A stretch of 64,000 nucleotides of DNA from Gammaproteobacteria bacterium. Its GTDB lineage: Bacteria > Pseudomonadota > Gammaproteobacteria > Pseudomonadales > UBA5518. A model generated the notes under the pieces. The model saw only the letters and a list, made by a program, of their open reading frames with translations, did not search any database and had not been told where the DNA came from. Shown piece after piece: positions 17,752-26,933 of this stretch; position 1 is the first letter of the stretch, and every line of letters begins with the position of its first letter. The translations under genes were made by a program, and so were the position numbers. The DNA lies in assembly GCA_016705365.1 (NCBI GenBank), contig JADIYI010000009.1, positions 372,001 through 436,000 of the forward strand, written 5' to 3'.

Positions 17752-18720
17752 TCAGATTCGCTTCACCGGATCGATGCCGGTGAGCCGCGCGAGGTTCAAT
17801 CCGAGAATCTTGGCCTTGTCCTCGTTGGTGAGCTGCTGATAACCCCAGTTCTTCTGCAGTTCTTCCGGCATGTCGAGATTGCGGATGTAATCGACCACGC
17901 GCTTGGTATCGTCGAACGGCAGGTCGAGACCGAGCACGATCTTGTCGGCCGGCATCCACTGCAGCGCGGTACCGATCACGTGGTAGCCACGATAAGGTGC
18001 CCGCTCATACCAGCCGATGATCCCCGAGAGGCTCATGTAGAGATTCGTGTGCTTGCCGCACAGACCGATCAATGCTTCCGTGTCGGGCCAGCCCGCGTGG
18101 TAGGCGATGATCTTCAGATCGGGGAATGCGAGCAGCACATCGTCGAGCTGGCGCACATCGCAGTGCGATCCGGGCTGCGGCACCACGTAGGAGTTGCCGG
18201 TGTGCACGGTCAGCGGCACACCGAGTTCCTGGGCCTTGGCATAGAACGGCCACAAGCGCTTGTCGTTGATCGGGCCCGCGTCCTCCGGCTGATACATCTT
18301 GCACAGCTTGGCGTCACACTCCTTGACCATGTGCTCGAGTTCCCAGATCGCGTGATCCAGGCCGCGGCGGATCACCGGACCGCAGTTCGCCTCGAGGTAC
18401 ATGCGCCCCGGGTAGGGTGCGATCTGCTGCATCATGAAGCCATTGGTCGACATCGACACGGTGCCGCCGGTGATGTCCATCATCGGCTCGCGCAGACAGA
18501 AACATACATCGACGCGCGCCTCGTCCATGTACTTGATCAGTTCCTCGGCCAGCGGATGCGGCCATTCTCCCGACAGATCGCGTCCCGACCAGGCACGCAT
18601 GACGCCGTCGACGCTGGCCCACCACCGCGCCATTCCCGGGTAGTAGCCGATTTCGGACATAGTCTGCGGGTTCATGAAATGGCACTCGGTCAGTGCCACG
18701 AAATAATCCTGATCTGCCAT
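17752..18720 (-). CDS. Amidohydrolase family 2 protein
   Basis: Protein of 322 residues of the ACMSD-related amidohydrolase-2 family, which includes metal-dependent decarboxylases and hydrolases. Conserved histidines appear in LTVHTGNSY and IAYHAGWPDTEAL, and the C-terminal IVLGLDLPFDDTKR matches the G-x-D-x-P region. The usual N-terminal HxH metal motif is replaced by ECHFMNP, so the metal site may be altered. The start at 18720 follows AGAAGG. An upstream ATG 16 codons earlier has no ribosome site. It is divergent from etfA. Substrate unknown. Confidence 0.82.
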   Translation of the reverse strand: MADQDYFVALTECHFMNPQTMSEIGYYPGMARWWASVDGVMRAWSGRDLSGEWPHPLAEELIKYMDEARVDVCFCLREPMMDITGGTVSMSTNGFMMQQIAPYPGRMYLEANCGPVIRRGLDHAIWELEHMVKECDAKLCKMYQPEDAGPINDKRLWPFYAKAQELGVPLTVHTGNSYVVPQPGSHCDVRQLDDVLLAFPDLKIIAYHAGWPDTEALIGLCGKHTNLYMSLSGIIGWYERAPYRGYHVIGTALQWMPADKIVLGLDLPFDDTKRVVDYIRNLDMPEELQKNWGYQQLTNEDKAKILGLNLARLTGIDPVKRI

Positions 18721-18923
18721 GATCGCGTACCTTCTGCTTTGTTGATCGAACGGATTGGAATCCTGCACCAGTTACAGCCACAATACAACGCGCGCGGCGC
18801 GCGTGGACTGCCTTGTCCTGAAATGAGATGCTGTCGTCCGGATTTGATCCGCCGCGGGCAGGCAGCAAGTGCATATGCGCAATTAGACTGTGGCCAGGCA
18901 TCGAAACTGCGGGGAGAGCCGGA

Positions 18924-19880
18924 ATGAGCGTGGTGTTGTGCAGCTGGGGAGAATCCCTCGAGGGCGGAACCGAGGAAACGCTGTCGCTCGCGGGCAGGTT
19001 GAGCCGCTCGCAAGGGCAGGATCTCGACTGGCTGGTGATCGGCGGCCTCGGCGAGGCCGCCAGCGCAATTGCGGGCCGGTATGGCGTGGCGCATATCGAT
19101 CGCATTGCACAGGCGCAGCAAGGCCCCGACGCACTGCTCGCGGCTCTTGCCGACTACTGCGCGCAGTACTCCCCCACCACGATCCTGTTCAACCAGACAC
19201 CAGCGGCACGCCTGATCGCGCCGCGGCTCGCCGCCCGGCTCGGTGTGCCGGTGGTGATGAACGGCTTCTACGTCGAGGCCCAGGGCAGTGAACTCGAAGT
19301 GCGCGCCACGGCCTATGGCGGTGACACCCATGCCGTGTACCGACTGCCTGCTCCGGTCAACGTGGTATCGATCCTGAGCACCACGCTCGGCGCCGAAGCG
19401 GCACCCGCGCCAAGCGACCCCGTAACACGCGAGATCACCGTGAGCAGCGGCGCGGTGCAGGAACGCTGGACCGTGGTCGCGAGCGCGCAATCCTCGGGGC
19501 CGCGCCTCGAGGATGCCGATGTGATCGTCGCGGGCGGGCGCGGACTCGGCAGCGCCGCCAGCTACGCACTGGTGCGGGAATTCGCCGAACTGCTCGGTGG
19601 CATGCACGGCGCCTCGCGCGCGATCGTCGATGACGGCTGGATCGATTCCTCGCGCCAGGTCGGGCTTACCGGCAAGATCACGCGTCCCGGCCTGTACATC
19701 GCGGTCGGCATCTCGGGCGCGAGCCAGCACATGGCCGGATGCTCCGCGGCGAAAACGATCGTCGCCATCAACAAGGACCGCGACGCATCGATCTATCGCT
19801 ACGCACGTTATGGCATCGCGGGTGATTGCCTCGCGGTGATGCCCGAACTGATCAAGCTGGCCAAGGCCGGCAATACCTGA
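18924..19880 (+). CDS. etfA: Electron transfer flavoprotein alpha subunit
   Basis: Protein of 318 residues. The C-terminal FAD-binding domain shows VIVAGGRGLGSAASYALV, the DDGWIDSSRQVGLTGK segment and SGASQHMAGCSAAKTIVAIN, all typical of EtfA. The N-terminal half is the Rossmann-like ETF domain. EtfA normally pairs with EtfB to pass electrons from acyl-CoA dehydrogenases to the quinone pool. No etfB is present in this window. GGGGAGAG precedes the ATG at 18924. A DUF35 gene follows after 11 bp, and a membrane iron-sulfur oxidoreductase lies two genes further on. Confidence 0.93.
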   Translation: MSVVLCSWGESLEGGTEETLSLAGRLSRSQGQDLDWLVIGGLGEAASAIAGRYGVAHIDRIAQAQQGPDALLAALADYCAQYSPTTILFNQTPAARLIAPRLAARLGVPVVMNGFYVEAQGSELEVRATAYGGDTHAVYRLPAPVNVVSILSTTLGAEAAPAPSDPVTREITVSSGAVQERWTVVASAQSSGPRLEDADVIVAGGRGLGSAASYALVREFAELLGGMHGASRAIVDDGWIDSSRQVGLTGKITRPGLYIAVGISGASQHMAGCSAAKTIVAINKDRDASIYRYARYGIAGDCLAVMPELIKLAKAGNT

Positions 19881-19891
19881 GGGAGACTGCT

Positions 19892-20332
19892 ATGTCCGAA
19901 GAAAGAATTCCCTGTATCCCGGGGCTGTTCAGCGAGAATGACGGCGTGGCGCAGATCCACGGTTCACGCTGCGCCAGCTGCCGGACCCCCTATTTCCCCA
20001 AATCCGCCGCATGCCACAACCCGGACTGCGGCGAATCGAAAATGGAGGACTGCAGCTTCAGCGGCAGTGGTGTACTGTGGAGCTACTCGGTCGCGAATTT
20101 TCCGCCACCGGCGCCGCACAAGTTCGATAAACCCTTCACGCCCTACGCGGTGGGCGTGGCGGACCTGGATTGCGGTCTGCGCGTGGTCGGCCAGATGATC
20201 GATCCTCCCGATCAGGTGCGGGTCGGGAGCGGCGTCGAACTGGTGATCGACACGTTGTATCACGAAGACGGCAAGGCATTCACCTCGTGGAAATTCAGAC
20301 AGATCGCAGCACCTGCGACAAGGAGTCAGTGA
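19892..20332 (+). CDS. DUF35 OB-fold / zinc-ribbon acyl-CoA-associated protein
   Basis: Protein of 146 residues. The N-terminal rubredoxin-like zinc ribbon has CASC then CHNPDC (residues 28-46), and an OB-fold follows (VLWSYSVANFPPP, FTPYAVGVADLD). DUF35 proteins partner thiolase-like enzymes and bind the acyl-CoA, for example the DUF35 part of ChsH2 with Ltp2 in steroid degradation. Here the partner is directly downstream, with one base between the stop and the next ATG, so a stable complex is likely. A ribosome site GAGGGAG precedes the ATG at 19892. Confidence 0.9.
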   Translation: MSEERIPCIPGLFSENDGVAQIHGSRCASCRTPYFPKSAACHNPDCGESKMEDCSFSGSGVLWSYSVANFPPPAPHKFDKPFTPYAVGVADLDCGLRVVGQMIDPPDQVRVGSGVELVIDTLYHEDGKAFTSWKFRQIAAPATRSQ

Positions 20333-20333
20333 G

Positions 20334-21527
20334 ATGCAGGAAGTCACCGTACTGGGTGTCGGTCTTCACCGCTTCGGCAAGACCGGCGACGATATCGTCG
20401 CCAACAAGTCCGTAACCGAATTGTGTCGTCACGCCGTCGATGCGGCCCTCGCCGACGCGGGAGTGAAGTGGACGCAGATCCAGGCGGTCTGTGCCGCCAG
20501 TTCGCGCTTCTCCGGCGGCAAGGGCTGGGGCTTGAACGGCAACGATGTGGTCGAGGACCTGGGCTCGACGGGCATTCCCGTGTACAACATGTCGGCCGGC
20601 TGCGCGGCGGGCGGCAATGCCTTCAACGTGGGCTACTCGATGGTCGCCGGCGGCGTCTATGACATGGTGCTGGTGGTCGGCGGCGAAGTGATGCCCAAGG
20701 GCATGATCCAGACCTCGGGAGTCGAGGAAGTCACGGACCCGGAATTCCTGCGCCAGCGCTGCGTCGGCATGCCCGGACCCTCGTTCTGGGCAACCCTGGC
20801 ACGTCGGCGCATGCACGAATTCGGCACCACCGAGGAACAGCTCGCGAAAGTGACGGTAAAGGCACGCAAATGCTCGGTGCACAATCCCTACGCACGCTTC
20901 CAGAAGGAAATCAGCCTGCAGGAAGTGCTCGCCTCGCCCTATGTCAGCAATCCGCTGCGCCTGTTCGAGATCTGCCCGGTGTCCAACGGCGCGGCAGCGG
21001 TGGTGATCTGCTCCAGCGCAACCGCCAGGAAGTTCACGACCCATCCGGTGCGTGTCGCATCCAGTACGGTCGCGACGATGCACTTCAGCGATGCACTGCC
21101 GCGCGGTCTCGCGGGACCGGTGCCCAACGGACCCAGCCTGCACACCGAGGTGCAGGCCGCAGTGACCCGGGCTTTCGAACAGGCGGGCATCGGTCCCAAG
21201 GAACTGAGTCTCACCGAACTTCAGGACAACACCTGCTTCTACGAGCTGGCGTATCCGGAAGAATGGGGGCTGTGCCAGCCCGGCGAAGCGGAACATCTGC
21301 TGGAGAGCGGCCAGACCGCCCCGACCGGGAGCATGCCGATCAACCCCTCGGGCGGCTTCGTGTCGTTCGGTGAAGCAACCACCGCCATGGGCGTGTTCCA
21401 GATCGTGGAACTCGCCTGGCAGTTGCGCGGCCAGTCGGGTGGCCGGCAGGTGCCGGGTGCCCGGGTGGGACTGGCGCAAACCAATGGTCTCGGCGGTAAT
21501 GCGACCGCCACGATCCTGAAACGATAG
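20334..21527 (+). CDS. Thiolase-like (SCP-x / lipid-transfer type) protein
   Basis: Protein of 397 residues with the thiolase fold. The nucleophile loop NMSAGCAAGGNAF keeps a cysteine at residue 90. The C-terminal loop reads NPSGGFVSFGEATTAMG (337-353), where true thiolases have GHP, so the catalytic histidine is absent. The last loop reads QTNGLGGNAT (382-391), without the usual second cysteine. It resembles the lipid-transfer-protein group, some of which act as acyl-CoA retro-aldolases with a DUF35 partner. The start lies one base after the DUF35 stop. Aldolase rather than thiolase activity is inference. Confidence 0.88.
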   Translation: MQEVTVLGVGLHRFGKTGDDIVANKSVTELCRHAVDAALADAGVKWTQIQAVCAASSRFSGGKGWGLNGNDVVEDLGSTGIPVYNMSAGCAAGGNAFNVGYSMVAGGVYDMVLVVGGEVMPKGMIQTSGVEEVTDPEFLRQRCVGMPGPSFWATLARRRMHEFGTTEEQLAKVTVKARKCSVHNPYARFQKEISLQEVLASPYVSNPLRLFEICPVSNGAAAVVICSSATARKFTTHPVRVASSTVATMHFSDALPRGLAGPVPNGPSLHTEVQAAVTRAFEQAGIGPKELSLTELQDNTCFYELAYPEEWGLCQPGEAEHLLESGQTAPTGSMPINPSGGFVSFGEATTAMGVFQIVELAWQLRGQSGGRQVPGARVGLAQTNGLGGNATATILKR

Positions 21528-21568
21528 CCAAGGCGCTATACTCGGCGCAAAACAGTCGAGCGTGCGCC

Positions 21569-23527
21569 ATGCCGGAAATGTCTGCCTTCAGCTACCTGCT
21601 CCTGGCTCTGTTGCTGGTTGCAGCCCTCGGCAGCCTGGGATTCGGCCTGCGCGGGCATTGGCGGCGCATCGCGCACGGCAAGCCTGCGTGGCCCGCGTTC
21701 ACCAGCCTCGCGGGTGCGCTGGAGAACATCAACTGGCGCACCTTCCTCACCCGTGGTGTATTGACCTCGCGCCTCAAACAGCGGCGCTGGTCCGGTATCG
21801 CGCATGGATTGCTGTTCTGCGGTGCGCTGATCCTGATCTTCGGTCACGCAGTATTCGCGCTCAGTTTTGTCGGTGTGCCGGTCTATGCGGGCTGGTTCGG
21901 CTTCCTGGTGATGGAGCTGGGGCGCGAGATCGCCGGGATCATGGTATTTCTCGGGGTGCTGTTCTTCCTGCTGCGTCGCTTCTTTCCGCCCGAACGCCTG
22001 GTGGTGGGTCGAACCCGTCAGGGCTTCGAGCGCATGGAAGCGCTCATTTTGCTGATCGTGGTCGCGGGCTATTGCTCCGAGAGCTTTCGTCTCGCGCTGC
22101 AACCGGGCAGCGGCGGTGAATTTCTCGGCACGGCACTGTCCGCCGCTCTCGGAAAGCAGCTGGATCCAGACGCACTGTTGTTCGGTTTCAAGCTGCTGTG
22201 GTGGCTGCACGGCCTGCTCGGCGTCACGTTCATCGTGCTGATCGCGCGTACGCCGATGGCGCATATGCTGCTCGGGCCGGGCAATTCGGGGCTGGCGAAC
22301 CGGCGCCCCGGCATCAATCTCGCGCCGATGGACTTCGATGCCGAGGGCGATGTGTCCTTCGGCGCTGCCCGGCTGGCCGACTTGAGCCGCAAGCATCTGC
22401 TCGACGCCTCGGCCTGCCTGTGGTGCGGGCGCTGTCATGAGGTCTGTCCGGCGGCGCAGACCGGCAAGGATCTCTCGCCCAAGAAGGTCATGGCGATCTG
22501 TGCCGAGTACCTCGCTGAGGACCGCTTCGACGACGCCTCGCTGATCGAGGTGCTGGGCAGCGAGGCAATATTCAACTGCACTACCTGCGCGGCCTGCGTC
22601 GAGGTCTGCCCGGTCAGCAACAACCCGGCGGAAATCATCCTCGAGTTCCGCCGCCACTTCGTGATGGAACTGGCCACGATGCCGGACACGATGGCCGCTG
22701 CCAACCGCAACCTGGAGTCGCGCGAACATCCCTTTGTCGGAACCGCGGCAAACCAGGCCGACTGGCGCAACGGCCTGGATGTACCGGTGTTCGAGCCCGG
22801 CGTCAGCGACTACCTGCTGTGGATCGGCTGCTCGGTGAGTTATGAGCCGCGGGCGCAGGAGACCGCGCGCGCGATGGTGCGCATCCTCGAGGCGGCCGGC
22901 ATATCCTACGGGATACTGGCGCAATCACGCTGCACCGGTGACCCGGCCAAGATGATGGGCAACGAGATGCAGTTCGTCGAGCTGGCCGAGGCCAACATCC
23001 AGGACTTCCGCGAACAGCGGGTGCAGAAGGTGATCACCCTGTGCGCGCACTGCTTCAACAGCTTCGACCGCTATTACCCCGAACTCGGCGCCGACTGGCA
23101 GACGATTCCGCACTCGGTGCTGATCGATGAACTGCTGGCCGACGGACGCCTGCGGATCGCCGCCCAGAGCGACGAGAAGATCACGTTTCACGATCCCTGC
23201 TATCTCGCGCGGCACAACGGCATCGTCGAGGCCCCGCGCCGCGTGCTGGCGGCCGTGGGCCAGCTGATCGAGATGCCCCGCGCCCGCGAGCAGAGTTTCT
23301 GCTGCGGCGCCGGCGGCGGAAATTACTGGGGCGGACAGGGCGGGACGGCGCGCATCAGTGACGTTCGCACCCAGGAAGCGCTGGACACCGGCGCCAACAG
23401 GATCGCGACCTCGTGCTCGTTCTGCACCCTGATGCTGACCGCAAGCGCCGGCAAGCACAGCGAGGAACGCAAGGTTTTTGATATCGCCGAACTGGTCGCG
23501 GAGCGCATCCGCATCATCGAGAGCTGA
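21569..23527 (+). CDS. Membrane iron-sulfur oxidoreductase (EtfD/HdrD-like)
   Basis: Protein of 652 residues. About five or six membrane segments in the first 240 residues resemble the nitrate reductase gamma-type haem b domain. Two 4Fe-4S motifs follow (CLWCGRCHEVCP and CTTCAACVEVCP), then CCG domains with CAHCFNSFDRYYPE and SFCCGAGGGNYWGG. This is the layout of Mycobacterium EtfD (Rv0338c) and of ETF:menaquinone oxidoreductases that move electrons from reduced ETF to membrane quinone. Being in the same gene set as etfA supports that role. It starts 41 bp after the thiolase-like gene. Confidence 0.92.
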   Translation: MPEMSAFSYLLLALLLVAALGSLGFGLRGHWRRIAHGKPAWPAFTSLAGALENINWRTFLTRGVLTSRLKQRRWSGIAHGLLFCGALILIFGHAVFALSFVGVPVYAGWFGFLVMELGREIAGIMVFLGVLFFLLRRFFPPERLVVGRTRQGFERMEALILLIVVAGYCSESFRLALQPGSGGEFLGTALSAALGKQLDPDALLFGFKLLWWLHGLLGVTFIVLIARTPMAHMLLGPGNSGLANRRPGINLAPMDFDAEGDVSFGAARLADLSRKHLLDASACLWCGRCHEVCPAAQTGKDLSPKKVMAICAEYLAEDRFDDASLIEVLGSEAIFNCTTCAACVEVCPVSNNPAEIILEFRRHFVMELATMPDTMAAANRNLESREHPFVGTAANQADWRNGLDVPVFEPGVSDYLLWIGCSVSYEPRAQETARAMVRILEAAGISYGILAQSRCTGDPAKMMGNEMQFVELAEANIQDFREQRVQKVITLCAHCFNSFDRYYPELGADWQTIPHSVLIDELLADGRLRIAAQSDEKITFHDPCYLARHNGIVEAPRRVLAAVGQLIEMPRAREQSFCCGAGGGNYWGGQGGTARISDVRTQEALDTGANRIATSCSFCTLMLTASAGKHSEERKVFDIAELVAERIRIIES

Positions 23528-23535
23528 GGGTCGCA

Positions 23536-23565
23536 AGCAGCGCGGGGCGGCAGCGCCACGCTGCT
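23536..23565. terminator. Possible bidirectional terminator hairpin
   Basis: AGCAGCG at 23536-23542 pairs with CGCTGCT at 23559-23565 around a 16-base GC-rich loop. It lies between the stop of the EtfD-like gene and the end of the converging CoxG-like gene. No T-run follows. Confidence 0.35.
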
Positions 23566-23619
23566 CACCCCGCAAATCAGCCTGTAGGGAAAAGGCGCCG
23601 TTCAGTCAGGCGCAGTGAT

Positions 23620-24234
23620 TCAGGAACGTCCCAGCAGGCGCCGGAAAAAGCCGCGTATCGCATCCCAGATCACTTTCCAGACCACCGCGAGCACGTTGAT
23701 CGAGTCTTCCTTCACCGGCGGCGGAGGCGGCGGCGACACGGGCGTACCGCTGCTGTCAGCCGTGACGGGTGCCGCCGCGGAAGCCGTCTCCAACATGCCT
23801 TTCACATTGGCGACAAACTTCTGGATTATCTGCTTCGAAACCCCTTCGATCATGCCGCGGCCCACCTGCACGATACGCCCCGTCAGATCAGTGCTGGATT
23901 CGCAGCGCACCTCGGTACTGCCGTCGGGCTGCGCGACCAGGCTGGCGGATATCGTACCGCTCACCGTGCCGCCACCCTTCTCCTTGGCCTCGGCCAGCAG
24001 GGTCATCTCACGCGTGCTTTCATCGAGCTTGATGAAGCTCATGGTGCCGTCGTAACTCGCCGTGATGGCCCCTACCCTCAACTTGACAGTGCCGATAAAG
24101 CTGCGCTCGTCGATCAGTTGCGTGATCGAGGCGCCCGGCATGCAGCCCGCGAGATTCTCCGGACTCTTCATGAAGCTCCACACCTGCTCGATCGGAGCGG
24201 CGACCTGGAACGTTTCCCTGATTTCAATGGCCAT
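23620..24234 (-). CDS. CoxG-like SRPBCC protein with C-terminal tail
   Basis: Protein of 204 residues. The first 150 match the CoxG/SRPBCC fold (IEIRETFQVAAPIEQVWSFM, ENLAGCMPGA, GTVKLRVGAITASYDG). After a proline run near residue 170 comes a hydrophobic and basic tail (INVLAVVWKVIWDAIRGFF) that could anchor it to the membrane. CoxG recruits CO dehydrogenase to the membrane in carboxydotrophs, but many CoxG-like proteins stand apart from cox genes. No CO dehydrogenase gene is nearby. The ATG at 24234 follows AGGA. It is divergent from the DUF1214 gene. Confidence 0.85.
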   Translation of the reverse strand: MAIEIRETFQVAAPIEQVWSFMKSPENLAGCMPGASITQLIDERSFIGTVKLRVGAITASYDGTMSFIKLDESTREMTLLAEAKEKGGGTVSGTISASLVAQPDGSTEVRCESSTDLTGRIVQVGRGMIEGVSKQIIQKFVANVKGMLETASAAAPVTADSSGTPVSPPPPPPVKEDSINVLAVVWKVIWDAIRGFFRRLLGRS

Positions 24235-24549
24235 CGTGATTCCTGTTCCCTTGTCTTCGGCGATCGTGACAAAAAGACCCCGGTATTGCAAACATGGTAG
24301 CGGGCGGCATCGCGCAAATGCGGGTGCGGCTAAATCCGAAACGGCCTAATCGGTATCAGAACATGACATGCCCCCATTGTCGCGCACTCGCATGTGCGGT
24401 TATTGTGATGCTCTGGCGAAGGAACCCGCACCCGCGAAAATCCTGTTCGGTTGCGCAGTCGCGGGTGACATCAATGCGACAACGTAATCGTACGCCGACC
24501 TCGTTTGTCAATCGTCGAGCGCGGTAGCGCCGTATGCGGAGGTTTCCCG
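24235..24549. other. Divergent intergenic region, CoxG-like / DUF1214
   Basis: About 315 bases without a gene. It should contain promoters in both directions. The only structured element seen is the inverted repeat at 24429-24467. GCGGGTG also occurs once more near 24318. No clear -35/-10 pair was found. Confidence 0.4.
24429..24467. promoter_or_regulatory. Inverted repeat, possible operator
   Basis: CACCCGCG at 24429-24436 and its exact reverse complement CGCGGGTG at 24460-24467 are separated by 23 bases. Arm-to-arm spacing is 31 bp, close to three helical turns. It lies 83-121 bases upstream of the DUF1214 start, suitable for a dimeric regulator. Confidence 0.3.
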
Positions 24550-25722
24550 ATGAGTTCCACACTGTTGCCCTGGTCCTCCTACGTCGATTTGCTGAAGCCC
24601 GCGGAAGATCTGATCGAACTGGGCTTCGATCCGCACAGCGAGCAGTTACGGGCGCAGTTGTATCAGCAACTGCTGATGAATCTCGCGCAGGGCTATTTCA
24701 TCTATTTCCAGTCCGATGCCGATCACCCCGACTGGGCGCCGTTCCTGAACTCCGTGTTCCTGCTCCAGCCCAACCCCGATGACACCTACCAGCTGGCCCC
24801 GGTGCGCGGCGATGCGGTCTACCGGGTGGTCGGCAACCGCGGCACGATCCGGCTGCTGACCTTTTCCACCGGCGCCAACATGATGGGAATGGCCGACGCG
24901 CCGGGCAAGAACTTCGGCTACTACGATGCCGATGACCTGGAACTGGGAGCGGACGGCGAATTCGAAGTCATCTTCAGCGCCGAGCGCCCCGCCGGCCATG
25001 AAGGCAACTGGCTGCACCTGCATCCGGAATCGGAATTCATCATGGTGCGCAATCGCGGCTATGCATGGGGCGTGGAGCGGGAAGCCAGCCTGGCCATCGA
25101 GCGTCTCGGCGCGCCTTCACTGAAGCCCCGACCCACCCCGCAACAGGTCGATGGCCGGGCACGCGCCCTGCTGGGAGGTTTTGTCCGGCGCCTGTCGCGC
25201 CTGTGGCTCGACTACCAGAACGCGGTGCTGGCGCGCGGCATGATCAACCAGGTCGAACTCGCGGACTTCGGCGGTGCGGTACCGGCCCAGGCGTACTGGC
25301 AGGGTATTTTCCGGCTGGCCCCGGACCAGGCCCTGATCCTGGAGACCACGCTGCCGGCAAAACACAGCTACTGGAACGTGCAGCTCAATGACGAGTTGTG
25401 GAACGCAGTGGAGTTCATCTATCGCCAGAGCAGCCTCAATGGTCACCAGGCCCGACTCGATGCCGACGGCCGCTTCCGTGCCGTGATCAGCCTCGAAGAC
25501 CCGGGTGTGGCCAACTGGCTCGATCCCGGCGGCGCGCTCCAGGGCATGATCATCGGACGCTGGTACCAGGCCGACGCACTGCCGCTTCCGACGCTGAAGG
25601 CGGTGCCGTTCAAGGAGTTGCACCAGCACCTGCCGGCGGATACACCGCGGATCGACCCGGAGCAGCGGGCCCTACAGCTGCGCGAGCGCCGCATCGGCGC
25701 CCAGCTGCGACGCCGCTGGTGA
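24550..25722 (+). CDS. DUF1214 domain protein
   Basis: Protein of 390 residues without a signal peptide. The middle and C-terminal parts fit the DUF1214 family (RNRGYAWGVEREASLAIERL, and YWNVQLNDELWNAVEFIYRQ). Family members often occur with DUF1254 proteins and in lipid or aromatic catabolic clusters. Their reaction is unknown. The ATG at 24550 follows GGAGG at the correct distance, whereas an upstream start 15 codons earlier lacks one. A sulfotransferase-type gene follows after 10 bp and a zinc dehydrogenase after that, so the three form a likely operon. Confidence 0.82.
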   Translation: MSSTLLPWSSYVDLLKPAEDLIELGFDPHSEQLRAQLYQQLLMNLAQGYFIYFQSDADHPDWAPFLNSVFLLQPNPDDTYQLAPVRGDAVYRVVGNRGTIRLLTFSTGANMMGMADAPGKNFGYYDADDLELGADGEFEVIFSAERPAGHEGNWLHLHPESEFIMVRNRGYAWGVEREASLAIERLGAPSLKPRPTPQQVDGRARALLGGFVRRLSRLWLDYQNAVLARGMINQVELADFGGAVPAQAYWQGIFRLAPDQALILETTLPAKHSYWNVQLNDELWNAVEFIYRQSSLNGHQARLDADGRFRAVISLEDPGVANWLDPGGALQGMIIGRWYQADALPLPTLKAVPFKELHQHLPADTPRIDPEQRALQLRERRIGAQLRRRW

Positions 25723-25732
25723 TACGCACACC

Positions 25733-26884
25733 ATGAGTTCGAGCGCCTTTCCCGGGGTCGAGCAATTGCTGGAGCAGGCTGCCGCGGCCTGCGGCCTGGA
25801 TGACTTCGGCTCGGATTACGAAGAAGGACTGGAAGTCCTGGTGGAGTCGATCCGCACTGATGTCCGCCCGATCCATGCCGGCAATGTGCCGCAGCTCAGC
25901 GGGCCGCTGCTGGGTTTGCTGGTCAGCCGCGCCCGTTCCCAGGAAGGGTGGAAGAAGCGCCCCGACTGTCTGCGCCAGCCATTGCGCGCGCCCCTGGTGG
26001 TGACCGGCATCCCGCGAACCGGCACCACCGCCCTGCACAAGCTGCTGTCGATGGATTCCCAGTTCCAGGGCCTGGAACAGTGGCTGATCGGCAGCCCGAT
26101 GCCACGCCCGACCCGGGCAAGCTGGGAAGACAACCCGCTGTTTCTCGCCGCGGTAGCCCAGCAGGAGGCATTTCTCGATGCCGTGCCGGCCATGCGCGCC
26201 TCGCACGAGGTGAATGCCGACGAAGTGGATGAATGCCTGAACCTGCTGGCCCAGAGTTTTGTCAGCCATTATCCGGCCACCGGCATTGGCTTGCCGACCT
26301 ATGACCGCTGGTGGTGGGGGCGCGACGAAACACCCAGCTACCGCCGCTATGCCGACAACCTGCGCCTGATCGGTGCCGATTCACCGGATCAGCGCTGGCT
26401 GCTGAAGAACCCGGGCCATATCACCCACCTCGATGCCCTGCTGACGGTATTCCCCGATGCCTGCATCATCCAGACGCATCGCGACCCGGCCGCATGCATA
26501 CCCTCCCTGTGCGGCGTGATCTGGCCGGCGCGCTGCTTCTTCCATGGGCGCGAGGTGGACGCACGCGAAGTGGGCCCGCGCGAGCTCGAGTTCTGGGCCT
26601 GGTCCGCCGAGCGTGCCGAGCAGCTCAGGAGGCGCCGGCCCGAACGGTTTTTCGATGTCCGTTTCGCCGACTTCCAGCGTCAGCCGATGGCCGTGGTCGA
26701 TGCCATCTTTCGGCATTTCAGCCTCGAGCTGAGTCCGCAGGCCGAACAGCAGATGAAGCAGTGGCTCGCCGCCAACCCCCGGCACAAGCACGGCCGTCAC
26801 GAGTACAGCGCGGAACAGTACGGCCTCAGTACATCGGGCATCCATGAACGCTTTGCCGGATACATGGCACAGCACCAGCTTTGA
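25733..26884 (+). CDS. Sulfotransferase family protein
   Basis: Protein of 383 residues. The 5'-phosphosulfate binding loop is TGIPRTGTTALHKLL at 91-105. The 3'-phosphate region is HRDPAACIPSL, preceded by WLLKNPGHITHLDALLTVFP, which is characteristic of the Sulfotransfer_3 group frequent in lipid- and steroid-degrading bacteria. It would move a sulfuryl group from PAPS to a hydroxylated small molecule. The acceptor is unknown. Between the DUF1214 gene (10 bp) and the zinc dehydrogenase (49 bp). Confidence 0.88.
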   Translation: MSSSAFPGVEQLLEQAAAACGLDDFGSDYEEGLEVLVESIRTDVRPIHAGNVPQLSGPLLGLLVSRARSQEGWKKRPDCLRQPLRAPLVVTGIPRTGTTALHKLLSMDSQFQGLEQWLIGSPMPRPTRASWEDNPLFLAAVAQQEAFLDAVPAMRASHEVNADEVDECLNLLAQSFVSHYPATGIGLPTYDRWWWGRDETPSYRRYADNLRLIGADSPDQRWLLKNPGHITHLDALLTVFPDACIIQTHRDPAACIPSLCGVIWPARCFFHGREVDAREVGPRELEFWAWSAERAEQLRRRRPERFFDVRFADFQRQPMAVVDAIFRHFSLELSPQAEQQMKQWLAANPRHKHGRHEYSAEQYGLSTSGIHERFAGYMAQHQL

Positions 26885-26933
26885 GCATTGCCGACCGACC
26901 GCGATCGACCATCCAGCCCGGAGGAAAGCGCAA

